In this document: positions 15,720 through 23,941 of the stretch, piece by piece | How the letters are laid out: each line of letters opens with the position of its first letter | How positions within the stretch are numbered: position 1 is the stretch's first letter | From: Alphaproteobacteria bacterium | Lineage (GTDB): Bacteria > Pseudomonadota > Alphaproteobacteria > Geminicoccales > Geminicoccaceae | Reading direction: 5' to 3' | Assembly: GCA_030431615.1 (NCBI GenBank) | Contig: JAUIID010000020.1 | Location: 1 to 41,442 of the forward strand | DNA length: 41,442 nucleotides | Translations under genes and position numbers: made by a program | Notes under the pieces: model-generated | What the model was told of the DNA's origin: nothing | Database searches by the model: none | Seen by the model: only the letters and a program-made list of their open reading frames with translations

Positions 15720-17720
15720 TTGGATAGCAGCGCCACCGCCGCTCCCGCCACGCCGTCCACGGCCAAGGGCGTGCTGCTCCGCCAGCTCCAGGCGCAGCAG
15801 ACCTCGCTCGCCATCATCAACGCCACCGTCGCCCTCGTCTTCGCCGGCTTCGCGGCGCTCTACGTCCCGCAAGGACCGATCATTGCCTGGCTCGCCTGTG
15901 CCCTCATGATCCAGGGCCTGCGCCTGATGATGGTCGGCGACGGCGACGGGCTCGGCCTCAGGCTGACCCTGGCCTCGCTCTTCACCGGGCTCGCCTGGGG
16001 GGCCATGGGCTGGCTCTTCGGCACGCTCGACGCGGTGATCCTGGATGCGGTCGTGGCCTTCGTGCTGGCCGGCATGGCGGCGGGCTCGATCGTCGCCCTG
16101 CCGGCCCATCCGCCGGCCTTCGGCGCCTTCCTCGCGGCAGCACTCCTGCCCTTCGCCGTGAAGCTGGGCCTCGATCCCCGACCGCACACCGACGTCATGT
16201 CGCTGCTGACCGTGCTCTACTTCATCGGCATCGCCTATCTCGGCCACCACAACTGGCGCACCCAGACCGCGAATGCCGGCCTCTTCCTGCGCAACCAGAC
16301 GCTGGTCGATTCGCTGATCGAGGCGGGCCAGCAGCAGGAGGCGCGGGTGATCGAGCGCACGCGGCAGCTCGCCGAGGCGAATGCGCTCATGGCCGACGAG
16401 ATCAGGAAGCGGCGCAAGAGCGAGGCCCAGGTCCGCCACCTCCTGCACCACGATCCGCTGACCAACCTGCCGAACCGGCTGGTCTTCGCCGACCGGCTGG
16501 AGACCGCACTCCGCCGGGCCGAGCGCAGCCGCTCGCTCGTCGCCGTCGTCCTCCTCGACATCGACCGCTTCAAGACCATCAACGACACGCTGGGTCACGT
16601 CACCGCCGACCTCCTGCTCCGCGCACTCGCCGGCCGCCTCGCCGCGGCTTGCCGGGCGAGCGACACCATCGCCCGGATGGGCGGCGACGAGTTCGCCGCG
16701 ATCTTCGCCGATCTCCAGACGCCGGCCGATGCCGATGCGCTCGCCGCCAAGCTGGTCGAGCAGCTCCGCCGGCCCTTCGAGATCGACGGTGCCGAGGTCG
16801 CCGCCTCGGCGAGCCTCGGCGTCGCCCTCTTCCCGGACCACGGAAGGGACGCCGCGACCCTGCTCACCGGCGCCGACCTCGCCCTCTACGAGGCCAAGCA
16901 GAAAGGCCGCGGCCAGCACCGGCTGCTCTCGGCCGAGATGCTGGAGCTCGCCCGCGGCCGCCGGCAGATCGAGACCGAGCTGGCCGGCGCCGTCGAGCGC
17001 GGCGAGCTCCGCGTGCTCTACCAGCCGCAGACCTCGCTCAGCCGCAACCGCATCACCGGCGCCGAGGCCCTGGTGCGCTGGCTGCACCCCGTCCACGGCC
17101 TGCTCTCGCCCGGCGCCTTCATCCCCGCCGCCGAATCCTGCGGCCTCATCCGGGAGATCGACCACTGGGTCCTGGCCAATGCCTGCCGGGCGGCCACCAG
17201 CTGGCAGGCCTTCGGCCACCCCGTCCGGGTCGCGGTCAACCTCTCGCCGGTCGAGTTCCGCCAGCCGGGGCTCGCCAGCCGCATCGCCGCCCATCTCGAC
17301 GATGCCGGCCTCGCCCCCGACCTGCTCGAGATCGAGATCACCGAGAGCGCCTATCTCGACCGCGCGACCGCCGCGGTCGAGGAGCAGCTCGACGAGATCA
17401 AGGCACTCGGCGTACGCATCGCCATCGACGACTTCGGCACCGGCTACGCCTCCCTCGCCTATCTCCGCTGGCTGCCGATCGACGTCATCAAGATCGACCG
17501 GAGCTTCGTCTCCGGCATCGCCACGAGCCGGCACGACGCCGCCATCGTCGCCAGCACCGTCTCGCTCGCCGACACGCTCGGCAAGACCGTCATCGCCGAA
17601 GGCGTCGAAACCGAGCAGCAGGCCGGCATTCTCGAAAGGCTGGGCTGCGACCAGCTGCAGGGCTTCCTCCTCGGCCGCCCGGCAAGCCTCGGCCAGCTCC
17701 ACCGCCGGCTCGCCGCCTGA
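15720..17720 (+). CDS. Membrane-anchored GGDEF-EAL cyclic-di-GMP protein
   Basis: Dual-domain c-di-GMP signalling protein, 666 residues. Residues about 30-190 hold several membrane helices forming a sensor region, followed by a coiled coil (about 200-235). The GGDEF domain has an intact GGDEF at 321-325 with the inhibitory RxxD (RASD, 312-315) five residues before it. The EAL domain has EAL at 449-451, ITES, IDDFGTGYASLAYL (570-571 are the DD pair), KIDRSFV and VIAEGVET, so both cyclase and phosphodiesterase sites look complete. The start is a TTG at 15720 with GAGGA eight bases upstream; an ATG seven bases earlier is in another frame. It is divergent from pntAA and is followed after 17 bases by an envelope-protein gene. 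Confidence 0.93.
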   Translation: MDSSATAAPATPSTAKGVLLRQLQAQQTSLAIINATVALVFAGFAALYVPQGPIIAWLACALMIQGLRLMMVGDGDGLGLRLTLASLFTGLAWGAMGWLFGTLDAVILDAVVAFVLAGMAAGSIVALPAHPPAFGAFLAAALLPFAVKLGLDPRPHTDVMSLLTVLYFIGIAYLGHHNWRTQTANAGLFLRNQTLVDSLIEAGQQQEARVIERTRQLAEANALMADEIRKRRKSEAQVRHLLHHDPLTNLPNRLVFADRLETALRRAERSRSLVAVVLLDIDRFKTINDTLGHVTADLLLRALAGRLAAACRASDTIARMGGDEFAAIFADLQTPADADALAAKLVEQLRRPFEIDGAEVAASASLGVALFPDHGRDAATLLTGADLALYEAKQKGRGQHRLLSAEMLELARGRRQIETELAGAVERGELRVLYQPQTSLSRNRITGAEALVRWLHPVHGLLSPGAFIPAAESCGLIREIDHWVLANACRAATSWQAFGHPVRVAVNLSPVEFRQPGLASRIAAHLDDAGLAPDLLEIEITESAYLDRATAAVEEQLDEIKALGVRIAIDDFGTGYASLAYLRWLPIDVIKIDRSFVSGIATSRHDAAIVASTVSLADTLGKTVIAEGVETEQQAGILERLGCDQLQGFLLGRPASLGQLHRRLAA

Positions 17721-17737
17721 CCGAAAGGATGCACCTC

Positions 17738-19123
17738 ATGCGCAAGACGCCGATGCTCGCCGTCCTGGCCGCCCTGGCCTGCATGCCGGCCGCGGCCGGC
17801 ACGATCACGGGCACCGCCGCCTATCGCGAGCGGCTGGCCCTGCCGCCGGACGCAGTCTTCGAGGCGACTCTGGAGGACGTCTCCCGCGCCGACGCGGCGG
17901 CCATCGTGCTGGGCGAGGCACGGGTCGAGCCGGCGGGCCAGGTGCCGATCCGGTTCGCCATCACCTTCGACGACGCCCTGATCGACCAGCGCATGAGCTA
18001 CAATGTCCGCGGTCGGATCACCGTGGGCGGCGAGCTCTGGTTCACCACGACCGAGTCCCACCCGGTGCTGACCCGGGGCGGCGGCAGCGAGGTGACGCTC
18101 CGCCTCGAGCGTGTCGCGAGGCAGGCGGAAGCCCCGCTGCCGGCCACACCCGACCCGCTCGCCCCCCTGCCCGCGAGCTTCACCGGCACTCTCCCCTGCG
18201 CCGACTGCCCCGGCATCGACTGGCAGGTCGACCTCCTCGCCGACGGCAGCTTCCAGCTCCGCCAGACCTGGCAGGACCGCGGCCCCGACAACAGCGAGGA
18301 CGACATCGGCCGCTGGGCGATCGGCAGCGACGCGCGGAGCCTGATCCTCCAGGGCGGCAGGGAAGCGCCCGTCATCCTCGACGTGCAGGACGCGAACACG
18401 CTCCGGCTGATGGACCAGGAAGGGCGCCCGATCGCCTCCGACCTGCCCTACGACCTCGCCCGGAGCGACGTCCCGCCCCTCGAGCCGCGGCTCGTCATGA
18501 GCGGCATGTACAGCTACATGGCCGACGCCGGCAGCTTCACCGAATGCCTGACCGGCCGCCGCCTGCCGGTTGCCACGGTGGCCGACAACGCCGCCCTCGA
18601 GCGCGCCTATCTCGAGGCGCGCAGCGAGCCCGGCGCTGCGCCCCTCGCCATCGTCGAGGGCCGCATCGCCCGCCTGCCGCCCATGGAGGGGACGTCGCTC
18701 GTGCCGCAGCTCGAGCCCCTCGCCTTCATCCGCATCGAGCCCGGCGCCACCTGCCCGCCGCCCTTCGCCCCGGCGGAGTTCGCCGGCACTCAGTGGCGCC
18801 TGACCCGGCTCGGCGACGACGCCGTCCAGCCGGCCGACAGGCGCGATCCCCCCGGTCTCACGCTGGATGCCTCGGGCGACGCCGCCGGGCGCTTCGCCGG
18901 CTCCGGCGGCTGCAACCGTCTCGTCGGCGGCTACACGCTCGACGGCGACCGGATCGCCTTCGGCTCGGTCGCCGGCACCATGATGTTCTGCGACGGCCTG
19001 ATGGAAACCGAGCAGGCCCTGATCGCGGCCCTCGACGCGGCGCGAAGCTGGCGCGTGCTCGGCCGCCAGCTCGACCTCATGGGCGAGGACGGCACCCTTC
19101 TCGCCCGCTTCGCCCCCGACTGA
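17738..19123 (+). CDS. Three-module envelope protein: YbaY-like, NlpE-like and META (HslJ-like) domains
   Basis: Exported protein of 461 residues. The signal peptide is MRKTPMLAVLAALACMPAAA; the cysteine there is not in a good lipobox, so membrane anchoring is uncertain. Residues about 22-130 resemble YbaY/pilotin-type domains (GTAAYRERLALPPDAVFEAT). About 145-280 resembles the NlpE N-terminal copper-resistance domain (GTLPCADCPGIDWQVDLLADG, with the CxxC pair). About 345-460 is a META/HslJ domain (FAGTQWRLTRLGDD, SGGCNRLVGGYTLDGDRI, MMFCDGLMETEQAL). The ATG at 17738 is preferred to that at 17729 because AAAGGA is spaced eight bases from it. It probably senses or buffers stress at the envelope; its coupling to a c-di-GMP gene suggests a surface-sensing role, which is inference. 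Confidence 0.85.
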   Translation: MRKTPMLAVLAALACMPAAAGTITGTAAYRERLALPPDAVFEATLEDVSRADAAAIVLGEARVEPAGQVPIRFAITFDDALIDQRMSYNVRGRITVGGELWFTTTESHPVLTRGGGSEVTLRLERVARQAEAPLPATPDPLAPLPASFTGTLPCADCPGIDWQVDLLADGSFQLRQTWQDRGPDNSEDDIGRWAIGSDARSLILQGGREAPVILDVQDANTLRLMDQEGRPIASDLPYDLARSDVPPLEPRLVMSGMYSYMADAGSFTECLTGRRLPVATVADNAALERAYLEARSEPGAAPLAIVEGRIARLPPMEGTSLVPQLEPLAFIRIEPGATCPPPFAPAEFAGTQWRLTRLGDDAVQPADRRDPPGLTLDASGDAAGRFAGSGGCNRLVGGYTLDGDRIAFGSVAGTMMFCDGLMETEQALIAALDAARSWRVLGRQLDLMGEDGTLLARFAPD

Positions 19124-19153
19124 CCGGGGCCGCCGACTGACCGGGGACCGCCG

Positions 19154-20815
19154 CTAGCCGCCCTCCCTCTCGACCCGGAGCCACTGATAGCCGTAGCGCG
19201 GCAGCCTGCTCTGGACCTTCCCGCCCTTCCGCACGTCGACCTCGCCAGTGCCGAAAAGGCACCTCAGCCCGGCCGCCCGGTCTTCCCGGTCCAGCGCGAA
19301 TGTCGTCTCGACCGGCTCGGCGGCGAGATTGTGCAGCAGGATGGCGACGCTCGCGCCCCAATCGTAACGCAGGGCAAACACCGCCGCTTCCGGCACCTCG
19401 ATGACACGCCACTCCCCGAAGGCGATCTCGGGCGTCTGGCGGCGCCGCCGGATCAGGCGCTCGGTCCAGCGCAGCAGCGAATCGGGATCGCGATCCTGGT
19501 CCTGCACATTGATCCCGGCCGGGCCCCACTTGCGGCCCGCGACGAGCGGGCGGCGCATGGCCTTCGCCGGCGCGTCCGAGAAGCCGCCATTCGGCCCCGT
19601 GGTCCATTGCATGGGTGCCCGCACGCTCATGCGCCCGGGAATGTCGAGGTTCTCGGCCATGCCGATCTCCTCGCCGTAAAACAGCACCGGCGCGCCGGGC
19701 AGCGCGAAGGCGAGGCTGTAGATCATGCGGAGCCGGTCCTGGTCGCCGCCCACCATGGTCGGCAGGCGACGCCGGAGCCCGCGGCCGAAAAGCTGCATGT
19801 CCGGCTTGGGGCCGAACGCCGCGAACACCTCCCGGCGCTCGGCCTCGGTCAGCTTGTCCAGCGACCACTCGTCGTGGTTGCGAACGAAATTGGCCCAGGC
19901 GCTCCGGTCCGGCAGGGCCGGCATGGCGCGCAGATTGTGGATCAGCGGGCCGGCATCGCCCCGCACCAGGGTCAGCGCCATCGCCTGGTTGAGGTTGAAG
20001 TTCAGCGACATGTGCAATTCGTCGCCGCTCTCGTCGCCGAAGAACGTGCGAACGTCGTCATATTCGAGGTTCACCTCGCCGAGCATGATGGCACCACCGC
20101 TGCGCCGCGCGAGAAAGGCGCTCAGGTCGCGCAGCCAGTCGTGCGGCATGATGCTCATCCCGGTCGCGATGCCGTCGGTCTCGAGCAGGAACGGCACCGC
20201 ATCGACCCTGAAGCCCGAGAGCCCGAGCTGCAGCCAGAACCCGACGATCTTGCGGATCTCGGCGCGCACCTCGGGGTTGGCGATATTCAGATCCGGCTGA
20301 TGCTCGTAGAAGCGATGCAGGAAGAATCGCTTCGTCTGCTCGTCCCATTCCCAGTTGCTCTGTTCCGCGTCGGGGAAGACTAGGCCCTCCGGCCCGCCTT
20401 CGGGGATCGCATCGCGCCAGACATACCAGTCATGATAGGGCGAATCCGGCCCCTGCCGCGCACTCTCAAACCACGGGTGCTCCTTCGAGGTGTGGTTGAC
20501 CACGAGGTCGGCAATCACCCGCATCCCCCGGTCCCGCGCCGTGCGCATCAGCTCGACGAAGTCGCCGAGCGTGCCGAGACGACGGTCCACCGCATAGTAG
20601 TCCGTGATGTCGTAGCCATCGTCCCGGTTGGGCGTGGGATAGAACGGCATCAGCCAGAGACAGGTCACCCCGAGCGCCGCCAGGTAGTCGAGGCGGCTGG
20701 TGAGCCCGGCGAAATCGCCGATCCCGTCACCGTCGCTGTCCTGGAAGGTCTCGACGTCGAGGCAGTAGAAGACCGCGTTCTTCCACCACAGGTCGCTGGT
20801 CCGGCTCATGTCCAT
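19154..20815 (-). CDS. GH13 alpha-amylase family protein, trehalose-synthase (TreS)-like
   Basis: Alpha-glucosyl-transforming enzyme of family GH13, 553 residues. The opening WWKNAVFYCLDVETFQDSDG and LGVTCLWLMPFYPTPNRDDG is the pattern of TreS and its relatives. Catalytic residues are Asp205 (GFRVDAV), Glu247 (LGEVN) and Asp315 (FVRNHDE). TreS isomerises maltose and trehalose; related enzymes are alpha-glucosidases or sucrose-acting, so the substrate is inferred. There is no maltokinase extension and no treY, treZ or glgE neighbour. The start at 20815 has GGGAGG upstream; an in-frame ATG at 20884 lies outside the conserved protein. It is convergent with the envelope protein gene and divergent from the small membrane ORF. 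Confidence 0.88.
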   Translation of the reverse strand: MDMSRTSDLWWKNAVFYCLDVETFQDSDGDGIGDFAGLTSRLDYLAALGVTCLWLMPFYPTPNRDDGYDITDYYAVDRRLGTLGDFVELMRTARDRGMRVIADLVVNHTSKEHPWFESARQGPDSPYHDWYVWRDAIPEGGPEGLVFPDAEQSNWEWDEQTKRFFLHRFYEHQPDLNIANPEVRAEIRKIVGFWLQLGLSGFRVDAVPFLLETDGIATGMSIMPHDWLRDLSAFLARRSGGAIMLGEVNLEYDDVRTFFGDESGDELHMSLNFNLNQAMALTLVRGDAGPLIHNLRAMPALPDRSAWANFVRNHDEWSLDKLTEAERREVFAAFGPKPDMQLFGRGLRRRLPTMVGGDQDRLRMIYSLAFALPGAPVLFYGEEIGMAENLDIPGRMSVRAPMQWTTGPNGGFSDAPAKAMRRPLVAGRKWGPAGINVQDQDRDPDSLLRWTERLIRRRRQTPEIAFGEWRVIEVPEAAVFALRYDWGASVAILLHNLAAEPVETTFALDREDRAAGLRCLFGTGEVDVRKGGKVQSRLPRYGYQWLRVEREGG

Positions 20816-20994
20816 GTCGCCTCCCTGCCGCTCGGGCGTTCCGGACAGGTTGGCCGTAACCGGGTGGCCTTGGCAATGCCCCACCTCGCCGCCGGCAGAC
20901 CGCCCGAAACCACAGTCGAACGCCGAGCTTTGGGAACTTTGCCCCGGCGTGCCCGTTCGTGCCCCAGACCAATTTCCACATCCGGGAGCGGATC

Positions 20995-21069
20995 ATGCAC
21001 GGAATCATCTACCTCGTCGGGCTCGTCGTCGTCGTTCTGGCGGTGCTCTCGCTCCTCGGCCTGCGCTGA
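20995..21069 (+). CDS. Tiny membrane protein, 24 residues
   Basis: Single-helix hydrophobic peptide beginning MHGIIYLVGLVVVVLAVLSL and ending in Arg. A GGGAG ribosome site eight bases before the ATG, G/C-rich third codon positions and a clean stop support translation. Short proteins of this kind, with a similar sequence, are common and mostly unannotated in alphaproteobacteria. It lies 41 bases upstream of a larger membrane protein whose gene is followed by a second tiny membrane peptide, so the three probably form one transcript ending at the terminator near 22150. Confidence 0.7.
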   Translation: MHGIIYLVGLVVVVLAVLSLLGLR

Positions 21070-21110
21070 GCGCGCGTGTTCCCAACCCCTTTCCATATCT
21101 GGAGGATACG

Positions 21111-22028
21111 ATGACGCTCGCCACCGAGCCGGCACCCAGCCGGCCAGTCGCCACCCCTCAAGCGTACGCCCCGACCGAGTCGCCCGCCAGCTATGTGGAC
21201 TGGGGTGCGGTGATCGCCGGTGCCGTGGTCGCTGCTGCCCTCTCCCTGGTGCTGCTGACTTTCGGCTCGGCGCTGGGCCTCGGCCTCACCTCGCTCGAGC
21301 CCGGCGAGGGCGTCTCGCCGCTCTGGCTCGCCATTGCCGCCGCCATCTGGCTGCTCTGGGTGCAGATCTCGAGCTTCATGGCCGGCGGCTATCTGGCCGG
21401 CCGGTTGCGCCGCCACATCGGCGACGCCGACCCTGACGAGACGGACGTCCGGGACGGCAGCCATGGCCTGCTCGTCTGGGGCACCGGCACGCTCGTCGGC
21501 GGTCTGCTGCTGGCAAGTGGCCTCCTGGGCGCCGTCCAGACGACCGCCCAGGCCACCTCGAGCGTCGCCGGCGCCGCGGTCCAGGCCGCCGGCAGTGCTG
21601 CTGACGAGGCGTCGTCCTTCACCGGCTACCTGACCGACACGCTCTTCCGCGACGAGGGCAATGCCAACGCGGCCGAGGACGGCGAGCAGGCGCGCAGCGA
21701 GGCCGGGCGCATCGTGGCGCAGGCACTGGCCGAGGGCGAGATCACCGCCGATGACCGTGCCCGTCTGGTCGAGATCGTGGCGAACCAGACCGGCGCCGAA
21801 CCGGCCCAGGTCGAGGCGCGGGTCGCCTCGCTCGAGAGCCGCATGCAGCAGCAGGCCGAGGCAGCCGTCGAGGCGGCCGAGACCGCCCGTCGCTGGAGCG
21901 TCATCGGCGCCTTCATCGCCGCCGCCACCATGCTGATCAGCGCCGCCGGTGCCTACCGGGCGGCGACCATGGGCGGCAGCCACCGCGATGCCGGCCTCCG
22001 CAGCCCCTTCTGGCGCCGCGCCCGCTGA
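21111..22028 (+). CDS. Integral membrane protein (YrzE/PhnA-like), function unknown
   Basis: 305-residue membrane protein with four predicted helices: about 28-55 (WGAVIAGAVVAAALSLVLLT), 67-90 with the Gly-rich GYLAGRL at its end, 115-137, and 262-285 near the C-terminus. Between helices three and four lies a soluble, charged, probably coiled-coil region (about 175-260). An N-terminal Pro/Ala-rich tail precedes the first helix. The ATG at 21111 follows GGAGGATACG. Similar proteins in alphaproteobacteria are called PhnA-like or YrzE family without a known function. Its neighbours are two tiny membrane peptides; a stabilising or complex-forming relation is possible. Confidence 0.8.
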   Translation: MTLATEPAPSRPVATPQAYAPTESPASYVDWGAVIAGAVVAAALSLVLLTFGSALGLGLTSLEPGEGVSPLWLAIAAAIWLLWVQISSFMAGGYLAGRLRRHIGDADPDETDVRDGSHGLLVWGTGTLVGGLLLASGLLGAVQTTAQATSSVAGAAVQAAGSAADEASSFTGYLTDTLFRDEGNANAAEDGEQARSEAGRIVAQALAEGEITADDRARLVEIVANQTGAEPAQVEARVASLESRMQQQAEAAVEAAETARRWSVIGAFIAAATMLISAAGAYRAATMGGSHRDAGLRSPFWRRAR

Positions 22029-22058
22029 GCCGCTGACCGCAAAGGAAAGGACGCCGCC

Positions 22059-22130
22059 ATGCCTTACGTGATCCTCTGGCTGCTCGGGATGCCGCTGACT
22101 CTGGTGATCATCCTGGCCATTCTTCTCTAG
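22059..22130 (+). CDS. Tiny membrane protein, 23 residues
   Basis: Peptide MPYVILWLLGMPLTLVIILA plus three residues, one hydrophobic helix. GGAAAGGA lies about eight bases upstream of the ATG, and the ORF stops just before a strong terminator, as expected for the last gene of a transcript. Small proteins beginning MPYVxLWxLG are widespread beside stress-related membrane genes in proteobacteria; their function is unknown. Confidence 0.7.
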   Translation: MPYVILWLLGMPLTLVIILAILL

Positions 22131-22133
22131 CCG

Positions 22134-22174
22134 AAAAGAACGGGGCGGGGTGCCTGGCACCCCGCCCCTTTTCT
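22134..22174. terminator. Strong, probably bidirectional intrinsic terminator
   Basis: Hairpin with 13-base arms GGGGCGGGGTGCC (22142-22154) and GGCACCCCGCCCC (22156-22168) flanked by AAAAG before and TTTTCT after. It stands between the plus-strand small membrane ORF and the minus-strand glycerophosphodiesterase unit, so it can serve both directions. Confidence 0.9.
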
Positions 22175-22206
22175 CGCCCACGACCAGTCACGAGATAAAG
22201 CGATCT

Positions 22207-22287
22207 TCAGCCGCCCTCGATCGCGCCATTCACCGGATAGGCGGAGACTGGCGCCGGCGCCTTGATCTGGATCAGCCGCCGCTTCAT
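22207..22287 (-). CDS. Possible 26-residue ORF coupled to the glycerophosphodiesterase gene
   Basis: ORF beginning MKRRLIQIKAPAPVSAYPVN, whose ATG overlaps the preceding stop codon as ATGA. This overlap and the G/C-rich third positions support translation by coupling. There is no hydrophobic segment; the N-terminus is basic. I do not recognise it, and at this length it may be chance. Confidence 0.35.
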   Translation of the reverse strand: MKRRLIQIKAPAPVSAYPVNGAIEGG

Positions 22288-23285
22288 TCGCCGAGCGCCC
22301 TTCGCGTGAGATCGGGCTGATCCGTGAAGAACCCGCTGACCTCCACGGCCTCCAGCCCCCTGACCAGCTCGCCCATGTCCGCCGCCCAGCCCGGCAACCG
22401 GTCCGCCCGCAGGGTATAGGCATGAACGGCGAGGCCGCGCGCGGCCGCCCGCTCGGCCAGCCCGGTCGACCCGCCGGCATCATCGAGAACCCGCCCGATG
22501 GGCACGCCGATCCCGTCGACCACGCCGGCAAGCTCGGCAAGGCCCGCATCGGCCACCAGCGCCTCGTAATCCGTGCCGGCCGCATCCGGCCAGCTGTTAC
22601 CGCCGATAAGCTGGACCAGCGGGCCCGCATAACCCAGCTCCTTGCGGATCCGTTGCGTCTCCGCCCAGTCGAAGCCCTGGAGATAGAGCCTGGGATCGCC
22701 GGCGCTGCCATAGCCCGCCGCCGCCAGGGCCTCGAGCACCACCCGGCTGATGTCCTGCCCCTCGTCTCTGTGGAAAGCCGGCCGCTTGATTTCGACATAG
22801 AGCCCGATCGGCCGGCCGGTGCTCGCCTCCAGCCCCTGCACGAGCGCGATCGATCGGCTGAGCGTCGGCAGCTCGAAATCACCGCGCCCAACCGGGAATC
22901 GCGCAGAAAAAACGGCCTCGCCCGTCCCGGGATCGACCCGCTCGCCGACCGCGAGCGTCATGAGCTCGGCCAGGTCGAAGTCGATGGCGTAGAATCGCCC
23001 GTCAGCCCGTGCCCGGTCGGGAAACCGTGCTGCCACGTCAGTCGTCGCGTCCAGCGTCGGGTCGTGCAGCACCACCGGCACGCCATCCCGGCTGAGCACG
23101 ACGTCCAGCTCGACGAAATCCGCTCCGAGCCCCACCGCCAGCGCCTGCGCCTCGGCCGTGTGCTCGGGCAGATAGCCCGAGGCGCCGCGATGCGCGATCA
23201 CCAGCGGCTCCGCCCGGGCAAGCGTCGCACCGGCAACCAGCATCGCCAGCAGCGCTCCGGCAACCCCGCGTCCGCTCGCCCGCAT
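22284..23285 (-). CDS. Periplasmic glycerophosphodiester phosphodiesterase (GlpQ-like)
   Basis: Hydrolyses glycerophosphodiesters from phospholipid turnover to glycerol-3-phosphate and an alcohol; 333 residues. Signal peptide MRASGRGVAGALLAMLVAGA with cleavage near ARA at 24. The GDPD core is clear: VIAHRGASGYLPEHT (first catalytic His), VELDVVLSRDGVPVVLHDP (metal ligands and second His), a long insert typical of GlpQ, IGLYVEIKRP, and a C-terminal HAYTLR and SGFFTDQPD. GGGGAGG upstream fixes the ATG at 23285; an open frame further upstream is not conserved. It diverges from the TetR-like gene and overlaps a short downstream ORF. Confidence 0.92.
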   Translation of the reverse strand: MRASGRGVAGALLAMLVAGATLARAEPLVIAHRGASGYLPEHTAEAQALAVGLGADFVELDVVLSRDGVPVVLHDPTLDATTDVAARFPDRARADGRFYAIDFDLAELMTLAVGERVDPGTGEAVFSARFPVGRGDFELPTLSRSIALVQGLEASTGRPIGLYVEIKRPAFHRDEGQDISRVVLEALAAAGYGSAGDPRLYLQGFDWAETQRIRKELGYAGPLVQLIGGNSWPDAAGTDYEALVADAGLAELAGVVDGIGVPIGRVLDDAGGSTGLAERAAARGLAVHAYTLRADRLPGWAADMGELVRGLEAVEVSGFFTDQPDLTRRALGE

Positions 23286-23371
23286 CTTGTCCTCCCCAAG
23301 CCGCTGCCCCGCCCGCCGATCCGGTGTAGACTGCACGGCAAGGTCTGGAACAGGAACTGGCGGAGCCGGGC

Positions 23372-23941
23372 GTGGCGCGCAAGGCGGGCGACATCGAGAG
23401 CGAGGTGGTGAGTGCGGCCCTCGACATCGCCGATGCGGAGGGCTGGGGTGCTGTCCGCCTGCACCGGATCGCCGACCGAATCGGCCTGCCGCTGGAGCGG
23501 ATCGGTGCCCGCTTCCGCGACGTCGATGCCATCGCGGATTGCTGGTTCGCCCGGGCACGCACCGCACTCCTGGCCACGGCCGAGGCGGCGCTTGCCGACC
23601 GCACCGGCCCCGAGCGCCTCGCCATCGCCATCGAGCGCTGGCTCGACGCGCTGGAACCGCATCGCCGGGTCACGCTGCAGATGCTCCGGGCGAAGCTCTA
23701 CCCATCCCACCCGCAGCACTGGGTGCCCCTGGTCTTCTCCCTCTCGCGCCTCGTCCACGACATCCTCGACGTCGCCCGCCTCGACGGCGACGGCCGCCGC
23801 CGGCAGGCGCAGGAGGTCACGCTCACCCTCGTCATGCTGGCCACACTCGCCCAATGGGCCCGCGACCGGAGCGAGGGGGCGGAGCGGACCCGCGCCGGCC
23901 TCCGCCGCCGGCTGCGCCGCGCCGTCCTGCAGGACGCTTGA
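23372..23941 (+). CDS. TetR-like regulator
   Basis: 189-residue protein whose first 50 residues form a TetR-type helix-turn-helix (AALDIADAEGWGAVRLHRIADRIGLPLERIGARFRD). The rest is an all-helical ligand domain, with LEPHRRVTLQMLRAKLYPSH suggesting the COQ9-like C-terminal type. The start is a GTG at 23372 with GGAG upstream. Its stop overlaps the TTG start of the next gene, so it is co-translated with a DUF2459 lipoprotein and hrpB. It could control its own operon or the divergent glycerophosphodiesterase across the 86-base gap; no operator was identified. Confidence 0.78.
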   Translation: MARKAGDIESEVVSAALDIADAEGWGAVRLHRIADRIGLPLERIGARFRDVDAIADCWFARARTALLATAEAALADRTGPERLAIAIERWLDALEPHRRVTLQMLRAKLYPSHPQHWVPLVFSLSRLVHDILDVARLDGDGRRRQAQEVTLTLVMLATLAQWARDRSEGAERTRAGLRRRLRRAVLQDA

